Positions 1-11,003 of a stretch of DNA of 64,000 nucleotides are shown here, one piece after another. This DNA is from Thecaphora thlaspeos (taxonomy: Eukaryota; Basidiomycota; Ustilaginomycetes; Urocystidales; Glomosporiaceae), in contig UWYS01000002.1 of the NCBI GenBank assembly GCA_900291925.1, forward strand, positions 744,001 to 808,000, in the 5' to 3' direction. The stretch's first letter is position 1; each line of letters starts with the position of its first letter. The position numbers and the translations under genes are program-made. The notes under the pieces are model-generated. The model worked only from the letters and a program-made list of their open reading frames with translations, was not told the DNA's origin and made no database searches.

Positions 1-1237
1 AGCTGATGAACACGGCGCAGGCGCCGGAGAAGACGATGGCCATGATCAGGTTGGTCCGCTTGTCCTTGGGAAAGTTCTTGACAATGTTGCCCGAGCTCCA
101 GTCCTCGACCAGGAACGACATCAGCAGCAGCACTGGGATGCTGAGCAGGTTGTTGTAGTACATCGAGTCCCAGTCCTTGAAGCCAGTGACCTTGATCCGC
201 TTGCGCATCACAAGCACCTGTGGGCGTGCAGGACAGCGGGCGACCGTACGCGAAAGCAAGGGCAGGTCAGAAATGGGTCGCATCAGGGAGAGCAGCGAAA
301 GGGAGCCGACGACGATGGCGTCACTCACGTATGCAGCGCTGACAATGCAATTGAAGAACATCCACACGTAGCCGCTCGAGAGCAGGCCCATGCCGCGAAG
401 GCCCTCGAAGACGTCGCTGTCCGAATCCGAGGTGATCTGGGCGTTGATGGCCGCCTTCTCCTGTTTGAGGACGTCCCAGGCGGCCACGGCCAGGCCCGTC
501 TTTGGGTCTGTGGTGAGACCGCCGCTGATCGAGTCGGGCGTGTGGGGCATCGAAAGGTCGCCGAGCGCGGCCGCCTGGGACATGTCGGTCCAGACGGCGA
601 CGATCGATGAGATGACCATGAGGATGAAGCTCGAGAGGATGAGCTTGGTCACCCTGCCACCGAACCACAGCACCTCGCCGTAGGCAATCAGGATGATCGT
701 GAGATTCTTGAAGATGGTGTAGACGGGGATGTTGAGGTGCTGGATCGCCTTGCTCCCCGTGTAGATGACAAAGACGAGTAGCGTGCTGATGGGGGCCCAC
801 GTCTTGGCGTCCTTTGCGTTGAGGCCGCGAAGCTGGATCCAGCCAAGCTTCGCAGCGATCAGAACGCACGAGACACCGACGGTCGACTGGATCAACAGGA
901 CCAAGAGGTTCATGTTGAAGCCAGCGCCCGAGACGGTGAACTTGTTGACGACCGTCATCATGATGCTGGCACCGCAGTAGGAGAAGATGGGCGCGAGCGA
1001 GCCGATGCCGACGCCGCCGCCGTCGCTCTCGGCCTTTGCCGCTTTTGCGCCGAGCCTGACGTCGTCGCGGCTGCGGCTGGCGGCATCGCCATTGAAGAGA
1101 AAGGGGGCGCGATCCGATTCGGACGGGCTGGCCGGCCTGGTGATGTCCGGCGTCTGCGAGGACGAGCCCTGAGGGAGGTCGAGCCGGGTCTCTGTCGGCG
1201 CAAAGAAGGACCGGCTATGGCCGGACGACGACGACAT
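1..1237 (-). CDS. VRG4: GDP-mannose transporter (VRG4/GMT family), 3' end cut by window
   Basis: Golgi antiporter that imports GDP-mannose in exchange for GMP and so feeds mannosylation of proteins and lipids. Exon 1 runs 1237-329 (303 codons). A 111-nt intron at 328-218 has a GTGAGT donor and CAG acceptor. Exon 2 runs from 217 off the left edge, so the C-terminus is missing, including the region where the family's GALNK nucleotide-sugar motif lies. The first ~55 residues are polar and Ser/Asp-rich (cytosolic). Hydrophobic helices then begin around '[20 protein letters not shown]', and the exon junction reads [14 protein letters not shown], followed by [14 protein letters not shown], a stretch characteristic of fungal Vrg4. 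The ATG at 1237 is the first in frame. An Asp/Ser-rich loop sits between membrane helices near residues 190-290. Family assignment is firm; the truncation is only a window effect. Confidence 0.9.
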   Translation of the reverse strand, partial: MSSSSGHSRSFFAPTETRLDLPQGSSSQTPDITRPASPSESDRAPFLFNGDAASRSRDDVRLGAKAAKAESDGGGVGIGSLAPIFSYCGASIMMTVVNKFTVSGAGFNMNLLVLLIQSTVGVSCVLIAAKLGWIQLRGLNAKDAKTWAPISTLLVFVIYTGSKAIQHLNIPVYTIFKNLTIILIAYGEVLWFGGRVTKLILSSFILMVISSIVAVWTDMSQAAALGDLSMPHTPDSISGGLTTDPKTGLAVAAWDVLKQEKAAINAQITSDSDSDVFEGLRGMGLLSSGYVWMFFNCIVSAAYVSDAIVVGSLSLLSLMRPISDLPLLSRTVARCPARPQVLVMRKRIKVTGFKDWDSMYYNNLLSIPVLLLMSFLVEDWSSGNIVKNFPKDKRTNLIMAIVFSGACAVFIS

Positions 1238-2430
1238 GGCTGCTCGGCTGGAGAGTCCGGGCAGCGTCCTGCGGGAGAGTGCTGGCGGTGTCCCGAACGA
1301 AGGTCCAAACCGCGGCGTCGGCTTCTGGCGGCTGCTGGCTGGCCAAGGGTGCGATGGACAGGATAGAGGGCGAGGGCGGGGCTCGTAGGCAGGCGACTTC
1401 AGAATATGGCCATGGGTTGCTAGGGTGGACCGAGAGGATGAGGTTGTCTCGTTGAGGGGCGAAAGGAGGATGTATGGGTTCTAACGTCGAAGAGGTGCGA
1501 CGCAGGAGGGCCTGTGCGCGGAAAGACGGAGGGTAAAAAACTTGAAATACATCTCGCCGAAAATACACTACTTTACAAGCAAGGCGGCCACCACCACGTT
1601 TCGACGCAGCGTACGCTTCCCCTCTGTCGTCCCAGTACCCAAGGATGCCTCCTTGCGAAGCTAGGAATGGCAGTACGCTGGCCTCAAGAGACGCTCTCGC
1701 TCGTCATGCCGGCGTAGCTCCACTGACTAGGCAGGTGGTCCCTCTCTCTTGGACAGCTCGCCTTTCGCATGCTCGATGGCCGAAGGCGGGAAGCCGCTAT
1801 TAAGCTGTGCCGAGCCACCTGCTTCAAAGACAAAAAGAACGCTGCGCCGAGGTGTGTGCGCAACCCTCCCGCGTCGAGCTGCCGTCGATACGTGAGAGGC
1901 CTCTGGAAGGTGGTTGCCAGCGCGGCGCTACGGCCAAGCGAGAGCCTAAACGCTATCGCCCTCAGCCCATGCGGCCCGCCTCCGAACTTCAAACCTGACT
2001 GCCAGCGAGGCGGGTTTGTATTGGACGCCCGCGGCCATTTGAAGTCCGAGGCCCGCTCGGGAGAGCAACACCCAGCGGCGGCGTGCGTGTGCTGGCGGGA
2101 TGCGAGGGAGGCTCAGGCCACCTTACAAAAAGCGAAAAAACGCATCCCTCGAGCGAGCGAGCGAGCGAGCTGGCAACACCGCATTGCTCACGCAGCTCCG
2201 AGGCGACGGTAGCAGGCCGACCTTCCACCCTCATCACCCTCACCACCACAACCACTGACTCTCCACAGCATTCTGCTCCCCCTCGTCCCTCAAGGGCACT
2301 GACTACTCGCACCGGCGCACCTTCTTTCGACCTTTACGAAGCCTTGACGAACGCAACCTTACTCCGCAGCACCGGACACCGCAACAACGCCCTCTTCAGA
2401 TCCCCACCTCCCGTTACCACCTCGACCAAG
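1238..2430. promoter_or_regulatory. Divergent intergenic region VRG4 / PBDC1
   Basis: About 1.2 kb between two divergent start codons, so it must hold both promoters. A (GAGC)5 tetranucleotide run lies at 2151-2170. The last ~200 bases before 2431 are C/T and CAC-rich, as expected of a fungal 5' leader. No coding potential was found that is not a frame shadow. Confidence 0.5.
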
Positions 2431-3378
2431 ATGGCGACTCAGAACTTCGATGCCAACAAGGCCCAGAATCTTCCCGAGATCGAGAAGCAGATGGCCGTCC
2501 GGTGTGTCGAGCACGCGCAGACCTACTGGAACCTCCTCGAGAAGATCAAGCCTTCGACGCTGAGACTCACAAAGTGGGTACAGGGAGGCACCGCTGCACG
2601 GACCGGCACCGGTGCGACGATGGGAGACACCGAACAGCTGACCCTCTCCGTAATTCCCTGCTCTTATTTTTGCCAACCCGCAGGCTCGACGATGAGATCT
2701 ACGAGGACTTCCAGACCGAGTTCCCGGACCTCGCCGAGTCGACCGACCCTAAGTCTGTCCTCAAGATCGACGAAGACTCGATGAAGAGCCCGGCCGGCAA
2801 GGAGAAGTGGAGGAAGTTTATCGCAAAGTACGAGAACAAGGGTGAGTCGTGGTGGCGGTCCTCCTTCAGGCGGCGGCGGCGGCGCTGGCGGAATGGCTGT
2901 GGCAAAGCCCACGTAGGCCGGCTGTCTCGTCTGATCCTGTCTCGCTGCGGAGCAGAGACATGCGCTCGCTGCGGTCAAGGGAAGAAGCGAGTCCGGTGGC
3001 CATCGGCCTCTGACATACGACCTGGTTCCCGTCCTCCGCCTCCAATTCAGTCGCCGACTTCAACTTTGGAACCCTCATCCGCACCGACGCATTCGACGAG
3101 TACACACAGTTCAACACCACCTTTGGTAAGTTGAAGCATAATCAGCCGGTCGTTCTCAAGAACGGCGCATTTGCAGCATAGAGTCGGGTTCAGAACTGAC
3201 CGCCCCTCTGCCCCTCTGCTGCTCTATACATCGCGCCGCTCGACCATCCACGCCCACGACAGTGACGAGGATGCAGTTCTACGTCTACGAGATTGCGCGA
3301 TGCCGACGAGGGCTCAACGACTGGATCTACGAAAAGGCGCAGAAGGAGGCTGCCAAGGAGGCGGCCCAGAAGAAGTGA
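2431..3378 (+). CDS. PBDC1: PBDC1 homolog (yeast Chp1/YPL225W), chaperone of eEF1A biogenesis
   Basis: Small cytosolic protein of the PBDC1 (DUF757) family. The yeast member acts at the ribosome as a dedicated chaperone for nascent eEF1A (established knowledge). Four exons: 2431-2573, 2684-2841, 3051-3125 and 3263-3378, all with GT-AG introns and matching phases. The joined protein is about 163 residues. Conserved blocks cross the junctions: 'TLRLTKLDDEIYEDF' (exons 1/2), 'KYENKVADFNFGTL' (2/3) and 'TTFVTRMQFYVYEIAR' (3/4), followed by GLNDWIYEKA. The C-terminus is a short Lys/Ala/Glu helix. The start at 2431 follows a clean leader (CAAG ATG G). The next gene downstream is on the same strand but more than 1 kb away. 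Confidence 0.88.
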
Positions 3379-4438
3379 GCGGAGGGTCGACGGACGCGCA
3401 TGGACACTCTTGACTCGACCCGGTCCTCCATGCCTTGTTCGCTCGCCAAGAGGCGGGCCGACATCTTGGACCCGTCGAGGCGATCGCAACGTTGTAGTGT
3501 GCAGGTCAAGATAAGCAGCATTCCTACCTCCCCCCCACCGAGCTTGCGCTGCGCCCGCCTTTTGCCGTTTTGATTGCCAGGGGAAGCTGATGCGCTGTTT
3601 GAGGAGAGAGCCCTTGACCCATGTCGCTTGCCTGAGCGTGGAGGCAGTTGTGCGGAGCTGGACGGCTGCTGAAGACGGCGAGGAAAGCCCTGTTTCTTCG
3701 CACCCGGCCGCCTAGTGGTTCCGAATTGTCTAGCGGTGGTCCCACCTTGTGACTGGCACGACAGCCGCCGTCTCGCTATTCACTGTCCATCGCAAGACCA
3801 AGCTGCCGTACCCCTCCGCGTGGCAGAGCCTCGCTCACGGCATGACGATCTTTGGGGGTGAGGGCTGCCCAGCGTTCACCTTGCGCTTCTATGGATGTGC
3901 CACTCGAGAAAGTCGGCACGACGCTAGTGCGTCCGGGAATCTCGATGGGGGGCAGACCGGCCGTGATGAGGCCGGCTGGCTGGGTGAGGATGTGGGGATG
4001 CGAGGTGCCCGATGCTGGCAGCCGATTTGGGTCGATTTCGAGTGGAGGAGTGGCGGAAGCGGCTAATTGGCTGGTGAGCGGCGACCACCCGGGCTGGGCC
4101 GCGAGAGAAGTGTGCGGATGCTGCCGGCGTCCACTTGAGGAGAGGCCGTTCGGGTGCAGACGGAGAGGCGGGCGCGGCCAGCGACGCGTAGCAGGCGAGC
4201 GGGAGCGAGTCACCGGCATCGCCGCGCTCTCGCGCTCGTCGGGATGCTGCTGCTGCCCTCGGGTAGGTTGGTTCTTGCCGCTTGCCTCAGCTTCCTTGCC
4301 TTTCCCTCCTTCCCTTGCCTTTCCCCCCAACCGCACACCCTCGCTCCTCCATCTCGCTTGAAGACCACATCCCACCTCATCGCCTACCTTTCGCTCCTCG
4401 ACCTACCCTACCCTTTTTGCCTCGAGCCTCGCCTAGCC
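3379..4438. other. Intergenic region PBDC1 - DLD1
   Basis: Holds the 3' flank of PBDC1 and the DLD1 promoter. From about 4260 the sequence becomes strongly C/T-rich (pyrimidine tracts up to the ATG), typical of a fungal core promoter or leader. Open frames here are antisense or low-complexity and lack family similarity, so no gene is called. Confidence 0.45.
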
Positions 4439-7252
4439 ATGCTCACCAACAATCTCGCGCTAATATCTATAGCAGCGACCACAGCAGCAGCGACCACCGC
4501 TACCACCACCATCACAACAAGAAGATCTGCAGGAACCACCTCCAGCGTCTTTCGCACCATGAAGCCCTCCACGCAGCTTCTTTCGCAGACGATGCGACAC
4601 CTCAGCCGCTCGCCCGTTAGCGCCGCCGTCTCTTCGTCGTCGTCGTCGTCGTCAGCGTCGCCGGTGGCATCCGCCTCGGCGTCGGGCTCGCCCACGTCGG
4701 CCGCCGCTGCGAGAGCACTCAATGGCTGCCTTCGTCCCCTCCCCGCCAGCCAGCTCGCCGCACCCTCAAGATGTGCCTCGATTTCGCAGCCACAGAGCTT
4801 CTCCGCCCTGCTCCGCTCCCAACTGGGACCTGGCCGTGGCGCCACCCTCGTCCTCTCCAGCCGCGCCTTCTTCTCGTCGTCCTCCTCGAGAAGACCGCGG
4901 CTCGGCGACCGCGGCGACACGTCGAGAGCCGCCACCCTCACCGCTACCGCACCCTACGGCCGCATCGCAGTCGCCATCGCAGCCCTCAGCATCGCCGCCA
5001 ACTTATACCTCCTCTCCAGTCCTCCCTCTTCTTCGACCTCGTCTTCCTCGGAAGGCAACGCCTACCTGTACGCCAACCCCGTCCTGAAGCACAACTATGG
5101 TTCGCCGGCCGACTTTGAAAAGGCCGTCGGCGACCTCAAGGCCTACTTTGCCAAGGAGACCGGCGGATCGTGGGACGAGCACGTCAGCCAAGACGAGGAT
5201 GAGCTCGAGAGGCGAGGCTTCGACGAGAACGGCCACTCGACCGACTCGGCGGGCGCGCGTCCCAGCGTCGTTGTCTGGCCCCGTCACACCGAAGACGTGG
5301 TCGAGATTGTCAAGGTGAGTTGAACCGTGGCCCACGTCGCATTCGGATGTTGCGGCTGCCTCGCTGTCAGCCATGACGAAAGGCGGAAGGCATGTCAGCT
5401 TTGAAGGCGTGGCCGGATCTCTCCCGTTTCAAGGCAAGGGGGCTCACACGCCTTCATCCTCTTCGCGCTCTTCCTTTGCGGCCGATGCGACAGTTTATCG
5501 CCATCGATGCGAGTCTCTGAGGAGGACGGGCTGCGCGCTTTGTCGCCGGCCACGTAGGGACAACGCCGGAGGAGGTTTCCGGCGGAGGACGAAGGAGGAG
5601 CAAAAGAGATACCGGGCTGCACAGCAGCCAACTCGCCTTGTATTTGTACCGGAGCAATTATATCCCCCGCTTTCAGCGTCATCCACGGCTTGCACGTGGG
5701 ACTGCGTTCTGGGCTGGCTCTCCGCTGGCGACCTCGCTCCTTGCATCTGAGTCGGGGCTGGTACACTGACATCTCTCTGCATCCTTCCGTCTGTCGGTCT
5801 GGCTGCCCGCCGTTCGTAGATTGCCAACAAGTACAAGATGCCCATCATCCCGTTCAGCGGAGGGACGTCGCTGGAAGGCCACTACACGGCACCGTACGCC
5901 GGCATCTCGGTCGACATGTCGCGCATGAACGCCATCGTCGCCTTGCACGCCGAGGACGGCGACATGGTGGTGCAGTCCGGGATCGGCTGGGAAGCGATCA
6001 ACGCGCACCTTGCCTCGGAGGGTCACTCGCTCTTTTTCCCGCTGGACCCTGGGCCGGGCGCTACGATTGGCGGCATGATTGGCACGGGCTGCTCGGGCAC
6101 CAACGCGGTGCGCTACGGTACGGCGCGCGGCGAGCACTTCCTCAACATGAAGGTTGTCCTTCCGAACGGCGAGGTGATCGAGACGAGGGGAGAGGGCAGG
6201 AGGGCGCGCAAGTCGAGCGCCGGCTTCAACCTCGGCAGCCTGCTGGTCGGAGCGGAGGGGACGCTGGGGATCGTGACCGAGGTGTCGCTCAGGCTCTACC
6301 CTCGTCCCGCCGCGACGGGCGTGGCGTGTGCGTCATTTGACAACGTCGAGATGGCTACGCGCACGGTCAACGAGATCCTGCTCAAGGGCGTACCCGTCCA
6401 GTGCATCGAGCTGCTCGACGACGAGATGATGAAGGCCATCAATGCGAGCAACCTCTGCGGACGGACGTACGACGAGCGCGACAGCCTCTTTATCAAACTG
6501 AGCGGCGGAGAAAAGGCGGTGGAGGAGGCCAGGAAGATGATCAGCGAGGCAAGCCTCAAGCACGGTGCCAAGGAGGGTAGCATCAAGTTTGAGACCGACC
6601 CGAAGAAGGCCGACCAGATCTGGCAAGGTAGGAAGGAGGCTCTGTGGGCCGTCGCCGCTCGGTGCCAGAAGGAGAGCGAGAGGGTGTGGACGACCGACGT
6701 CTGGTGAGTAGGTGGGGTTCACTCGCGTTGTTGCCGGCCGAGGAGCAGCGAGCACGGCTGACCGTTGCTTCTCGCCACCCTCTCCTTCTGCTCCACGCAG
6801 CGTGCCTATCTCGGCGCTGCCACGCCTTGTCCGGGAGACGCAGGCCGACCTGCGCTCCGTCGGCCTCAGCTCGTCCTGCATCGTCGGACATGCCGGCGAC
6901 GGCAACTTCCACGGTCTCGTCAGTGTGCCCTGCCTCCCCCACCTGCTTCGCCGCTCTTGTGGCGCGTGATCCGCTGACTCCTTCCATCGACCTGCTCGCT
7001 TCGCACCTACAGATTCCGTTCGACACGGCAGACACAGACTCGGTCAAGACGGCGACCGCGGCGGTAGCCCGTCTCAACCGGCGCGCCCAGGATCTGGACG
7101 GGACGTGTACGGGCGAGCACAGCATCGGTAGCGGCAAGATTGAGTTTCTAGAGTGCGAGCTGGGACAGGGTACGCTGAGGCTGATGAAGAGCGTCAAGAT
7201 GCTCCTCGATCCGCACAACCTTATGAACCCCGGGAAGCTCTACCCCGAGTGA
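4439..7252 (+). CDS. DLD1: D-lactate dehydrogenase (cytochrome), mitochondrial
   Basis: FAD enzyme that oxidises D-lactate to pyruvate and passes electrons to cytochrome c at the inner membrane. Four exons: 4439-5314, 5820-6703, 6801-6918 and 7013-7252, giving 705 residues. The ~190-residue N-terminus is Ser/Ala/Arg-rich (targeting), followed by a hydrophobic segment 'IAVAIAALSIAANLYLL' (membrane anchor or sorting signal). The FAD_binding_4 domain shows VVWPRHTEDVVEIVK, PFSGGTSLEGHY and GATIGGMIGTGCSGTNAVRYG. The FAD-oxidase C domain carries DVCVPISALPRL, IVGHAGDGNFH, CTGEHSIG and a typical LMNPGKLYPE end. A second in-frame ATG at 4559 is an alternative start. The first intron (505 nt) is unusually long for this window, and the last one has a less usual GTCAGT donor. 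A TCG repeat at 4633-4652 encodes a Ser run likely to vary in length between strains. Confidence 0.92.
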
Positions 7253-7581
7253 TGGACGGACGCCCCCCCTCCCCCCCCCCCTCCTCTCATCCATCTTCAG
7301 CGAGAAGCGGACAGTACGGTCGTAGCAATGGATGGATGCATTATGCATTCATGTTTAAACATTGTCGCCGGAGACGTGGCTGCTCGACGATTGAGAGAGG
7401 GTCACAGTCTCGACGGCGGAAGAGAAGACTAAGAGGATATACAGCAGTTACTACGCAGGTTCCAAGCAGAAAAGTAGTCGACGAGAGGATGGCAGTTCAA
7501 CTGTGCGACGACAAGAGGGTGGTGGGGAAGAGTGAGCGACGACGGGGGCGACGACAACGGACGACGCCAGGCTGGACGGGC
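7253..7581. other. Convergent 3' region DLD1 / thioredoxin-like gene
   Basis: Short shared 3' flank. It starts with a C-homopolymer-like stretch (7265-7281) and then turns AT-richer, with 'atgtttaaac' near 7350 as the likely polyadenylation area for DLD1. No gene seen. Confidence 0.4.
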
Positions 7582-8186
7582 TCAGTTGATGCCGATGGCC
7601 TTTCGGCTGGCGATGTACTTCCTCCAGTCGGCCGCGCGGGCCTCGACGTAGGTTTGCATCGAGTCAAAGTCGCGCTCGCCCTCGTACTCTTCGAAGCGCA
7701 CGCCGTCGGCCCAGAGCGCGAGCGAGGGGAAGCCGCGCACGCCCTGCTCCTCGCACAGGTCGCCCTGCGTGATGCAGTTGACGCGCGCAAAGTGGAAGTC
7801 GGACGAGTCCGACAGGTGCTCTTCGTACTCGGAGAGGTCTTGCCATGTCGGAGCGAAGGCTTTGCAGTGCTTGCAGTAGGGAGAGTAGAATTCAATCATC
7901 CTAAAGAAGGGGCGGCGTAAACGACAACGAAGCAGGGAAGAGAGAGGCGGGCAAGGGTCAGCCTGAAAGTTCTTGCGAGCACGACAAGGTCAACGTTTTA
8001 CTGCTGCTGGCCGCATACGCACCACATGCCGGTGCGGGTGCTGGAGGAAAAGTTGCCCGACGTGAGGCTGTTGAGGCTAGGGTCGTTGATGTCGCCAAAC
8101 TCGTACGTCTTTGCCTCTGCGCCGGCGGACCCGAGCGCGGCGAGGCCAACAACGGCCATGAGAAGGAGCGAAAGGATGCGCTGCAT
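7582..8186 (-). CDS. Secreted/ER thioredoxin-domain protein, CKHC active site
   Basis: Two exons: 8186-8023 and 7900-7582, joined by a 122-nt GT-AG intron that restores W at the junction (TGMW-MIEFYSPYCKHC). The product is 160 residues. Residues 1-25 form a signal peptide (MQRILSLLLMAVVGLAALGS...). The remainder is a single thioredoxin fold: FYSPYCKHCKAFAPTW holds the redox CxxC as C-K-H-C rather than the PDI-typical C-G-H-C, and GFPSLALWADG supplies the cis-Pro loop. There is no C-terminal KDEL/HDEL-like signal and no second membrane segment, so it may be secreted or retained by another route. Role by inference: disulfide oxidoreductase of the secretory pathway. Its 3' end converges with DLD1. 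Confidence 0.8.
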
Positions 8187-9369
8187 CGGATATCGTTGGT
8201 GGCGGTGGTGTGGCGTCGAGCCTGGTGAGGATGTCGCTTGGAAACGAGTGTTGAGATCGAAGCTGATCTGAAAAAAAAAAAAAAGAAAAAAGGAGCGAGG
8301 TGGGAAACAGCCAAAAGGAGAGGTGGCTCGGGGACGAAGAGAGAAGTCGATAAGGGGCGATGCGGGTCGGTGTTGGGAGCCGAAGCAGGAGTAGGAGGGG
8401 GAGAGGAGGGTGGGGGCGGGGAAAGAAGGAAAGTGGGAGAGAAGACGAGAAGAGGGAGGAGGCGTCGTCGACGGAGCGACGGCGTGCTCTTACGTATATA
8501 TATGTCAATGGCGGCTTTGTGCGCCTTGGCCCTTTGTTGGCCTGGCCTGGCGTGGTTGCGCTGATCCTGAACGCCAGGAGGGGCCAGCACATACGACGGA
8601 AGCTTGCACGGCAAGGAACGAGGAAGGGATCGACGGCAGCGGCGGGCAGATACAGATACTCTGCTGTATGAAGCGGCATGCTGGCAGAAAGCCGGCAGAT
8701 GATTGCCTTGCATGTGTCCATCTGCTGCACCCTCTTCAGCCCCGCCCAGGCACAGCATCTTCGTCGCTTGCCATCGTCGTCGCTGTCGTCGTCGTCGTTG
8801 CTTCTACAGTGCAGTACAGTATGTATGTAGAAGCGCACTCATACATATGCATGCACCGCACTGTAGCGCCAGCAAGCAGCTCGCCAGCCGATGTCCGTCG
8901 TTCGAGCAAAGCAGGCATGCATCCGATGGATCAGCCCTACGCTCCCCTCCGACACTTTGCCACGTCGAGATGCGAGGAGCCTTTGAGCTCGTTCCTCCGC
9001 CGTTCCATCTCCGTTCCATCTCCGTTCCTCCGCCGTAACATACCTCGACGGCATGACTTCGACCAACTTGCTTGGCCCCCTTTGTTTCCATCGGCTCGTC
9101 GCCTCTTGGCGAGCAACGTCCGTCTCTACCGTCCGACGTCAGCGGGTTGTGCCTTGCCCTTGAAACAGCCACCCGCTATTTTTCACTCGGTCGATACAGT
9201 TGGAGCGGTCGCACAGGATGGACGCCTCGCAAAATGTCATTCTTATGTCAGCATAGCGCTCCCCGCGCCCTCGCCTAACACTACATAGGCCTTGTCCGCC
9301 GCCCAACGCCCCCGCTCGGCTCTTGAAGCGACACGTCGAGCAACAAGACGACCGGAACCATAGGCTTCA
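8187..9369. other. Intergenic region upstream of thioredoxin-like gene
   Basis: Contains an A-rich run (8271-8290), purine-rich tracts (8390-8460), a GTC/CGT triplet run (8775-8800) and a 'tacagtgcagtacagtatgtatgta' type block (8805-8829). A short direct duplication 'gttccatctcc' lies at 9001-9025. Several open frames cross it, but none has recognisable similarity or consistent splice structure. It probably holds the thioredoxin-like promoter plus the 3' flank of the next minus-strand gene. Confidence 0.4.
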
Positions 9370-10443
9370 TCATTGCGGGATCTTCTCGCAGATGATGTGA
9401 GACTTGGCAGGGTCTTGCGGAAGAGCGCAGAAGAAGTTGAGGCTCTGCATCGTCGAAAAGAGATGGCGCGCTGTTCAATTCGTCGAGGGGAAAGTGGCAG
9501 AAGCCGAGACTCCGTTAACTAGGCACAGTTCCGCGACACGGCTCGAGGGTGGTGCAATGAAGCTGCGCTGCCCCGCGGCAATCCCGCGGCCGGCGAGACT
9601 CACCTTCCAGCGCAATCTCTTCACATGTGTGCTGGCCATTCGCCTGCCTTGCGCAGAGGACGGACTTGCCACTTCCTCGTTGGCTGTGCAGCGGAGCGGC
9701 AAGAAGATGAGGACGAAGCGGACAGAATGGTTAGCAAGCGACTCGGCCTTAATATGGTCGCACCTGAGTATGGTCTCCGCCTCCCGCCGCCACCGACACG
9801 TTCGAACGTCCACCGCAGACGATGGCTGTCGACCGCGCACTGCGCTCCTCTGCACATTGTCCGTGCTCGCCTGGGCCCCGCTCGTCTTGCCGCCAATCGG
9901 ATTCAAGCAGAGCGTGATGGTCCGAACATACGTAAGCACCGCCGTCGACCCGTCGACCTAGACGATAGAAAGACCACCGAGCGTGGCGAACGGGCGGCCT
10001 TTGGCGAGACGGGCTCGAGCGTGGCAAGGGGCGAGAAGCGCAGATGGGGGTGGCAGATTCTCGCCCATCGGCACAGCTTCCGACGACGCCACTCGAGCAA
10101 TGTAGCGGATGCACAAAGGCCGGATCGAAACATTGCCCAGAACAGCTAGGAGGACCTGGTTGATGGGCCGGAAAGATGTCCCCCGGCTAGCAGCTCCTTC
10201 GCGGCTTGGCGCGAAGGAGAATACGAAACATCGACGCTCAATCTCCGGATGCTTACCCGTCTAGCGTGAAGGTGGAAGCAGGGTTTGCCTGTACGAACGA
10301 CTTGACGTCCCTGTGAGCCAGCGTGTCGAGCCTGTCGATGAGGTTGGAGGATCGTGCGGACCTGTATGCGGGTAGAGGAACAGGTTTTGGCGATGTCAGC
10401 CGACGAGCCGCGCTTCTGACCGTTCACTGCAGGCTACTCACAT
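9370..10443 (-). CDS. Unrecognised multi-exon gene with intron-split start codon
   Basis: Not recognised. A coherent minus-strand model is 10443-10442 (AT), 10361-10257, 10186-~10156, 9957-9764, 9683-9604 and 9470-9370. The first intron (GTGAGT...ACAG) splits the start codon AT|G. Exon 2 then reads MSARSSNLIDRLDTLAHRDV and SFVQANPASTFTLDG. Exon 4 starts VDGSTAVLTYVRTITLCLN, exon 5 contains SQRGSGKSVLCARQANGQ (a GSGKS string too short to call a Walker A), and exon 6 ends HLFSTMQSLNFFCALPQDP...ICEKIPQ-stop. Phases agree at the exon 2/3, 4/5 and 5/6 joins. The 3/4 join is uncertain: reading exon 3 straight through meets an in-frame TAG at 9960-9958, directly before exon 4. Predicted size is about 170 residues, with no signal peptide or membrane helix. 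Function unknown. Confidence 0.45.
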
Positions 10444-11003
10444 GATGAGATGCTTGTGCAATGGAGATAGTGAGCGTGGGTAAGAGGATTGGTGTCACTG
10501 TTGCTGGTGGTGAGGAGGATGACAAGGGCGGCGGGGACGATGGCGCCTGGCAAGCGATGGCCTCGGGCGCTCAACCTCCACAAAATAGAGTCCGACCTGA
10601 CCCACAGAGGCTCCAGCACAGAGAGTCGGCAAGTGCCGAGGCGGAAGCGCCGATGGGCTGGTGATCGTCCATGTCTCCGGCTTCCTCCCGATGGCACGGA
10701 TGGCCCGATGGAAAACTGAGCCCTAATCTTTCTGGCGCGGCTCGTTGCGCGGCTCGTTGAAATTTTTGGAGAAAGCGCATTGTGGCACAAATCTTCCAGG
10801 CCAGCCTGCGTGCTTTGCCACCCTCGACCAACCGGCGCATACACCACCCCTACCACCACCCCTACCACCACCACCACCAACACACCCGGCCCGGCCTCAA
10901 TATCCACCCCGCCTCGCCACAGACGGCCGCCAATCCCCTCGCCAATCCCGCCGTCCCTCACCCGCTCCAGCTCCACGCTCTTGCGCCCTTGCGCCTGCCG
11001 ACG
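10444..11003. promoter_or_regulatory. Divergent promoter region, unknown gene / NMD3
   Basis: About 560 bases between divergent start codons. An upstream ATG at 10782 is in frame with NMD3 and would add 74 residues of low-complexity His/Pro/Tyr sequence. The CCA/CAC-rich stretch at 10830-10900 is more likely untranslated leader. Confidence 0.45.

Noticed and set aside
10782..11003. N-terminal extension of NMD3 from the upstream in-frame ATG
   Set aside because: It would add 74 His/Pro/Tyr-rich residues absent from the family; the ATG at 11004 starts right at the conserved region.
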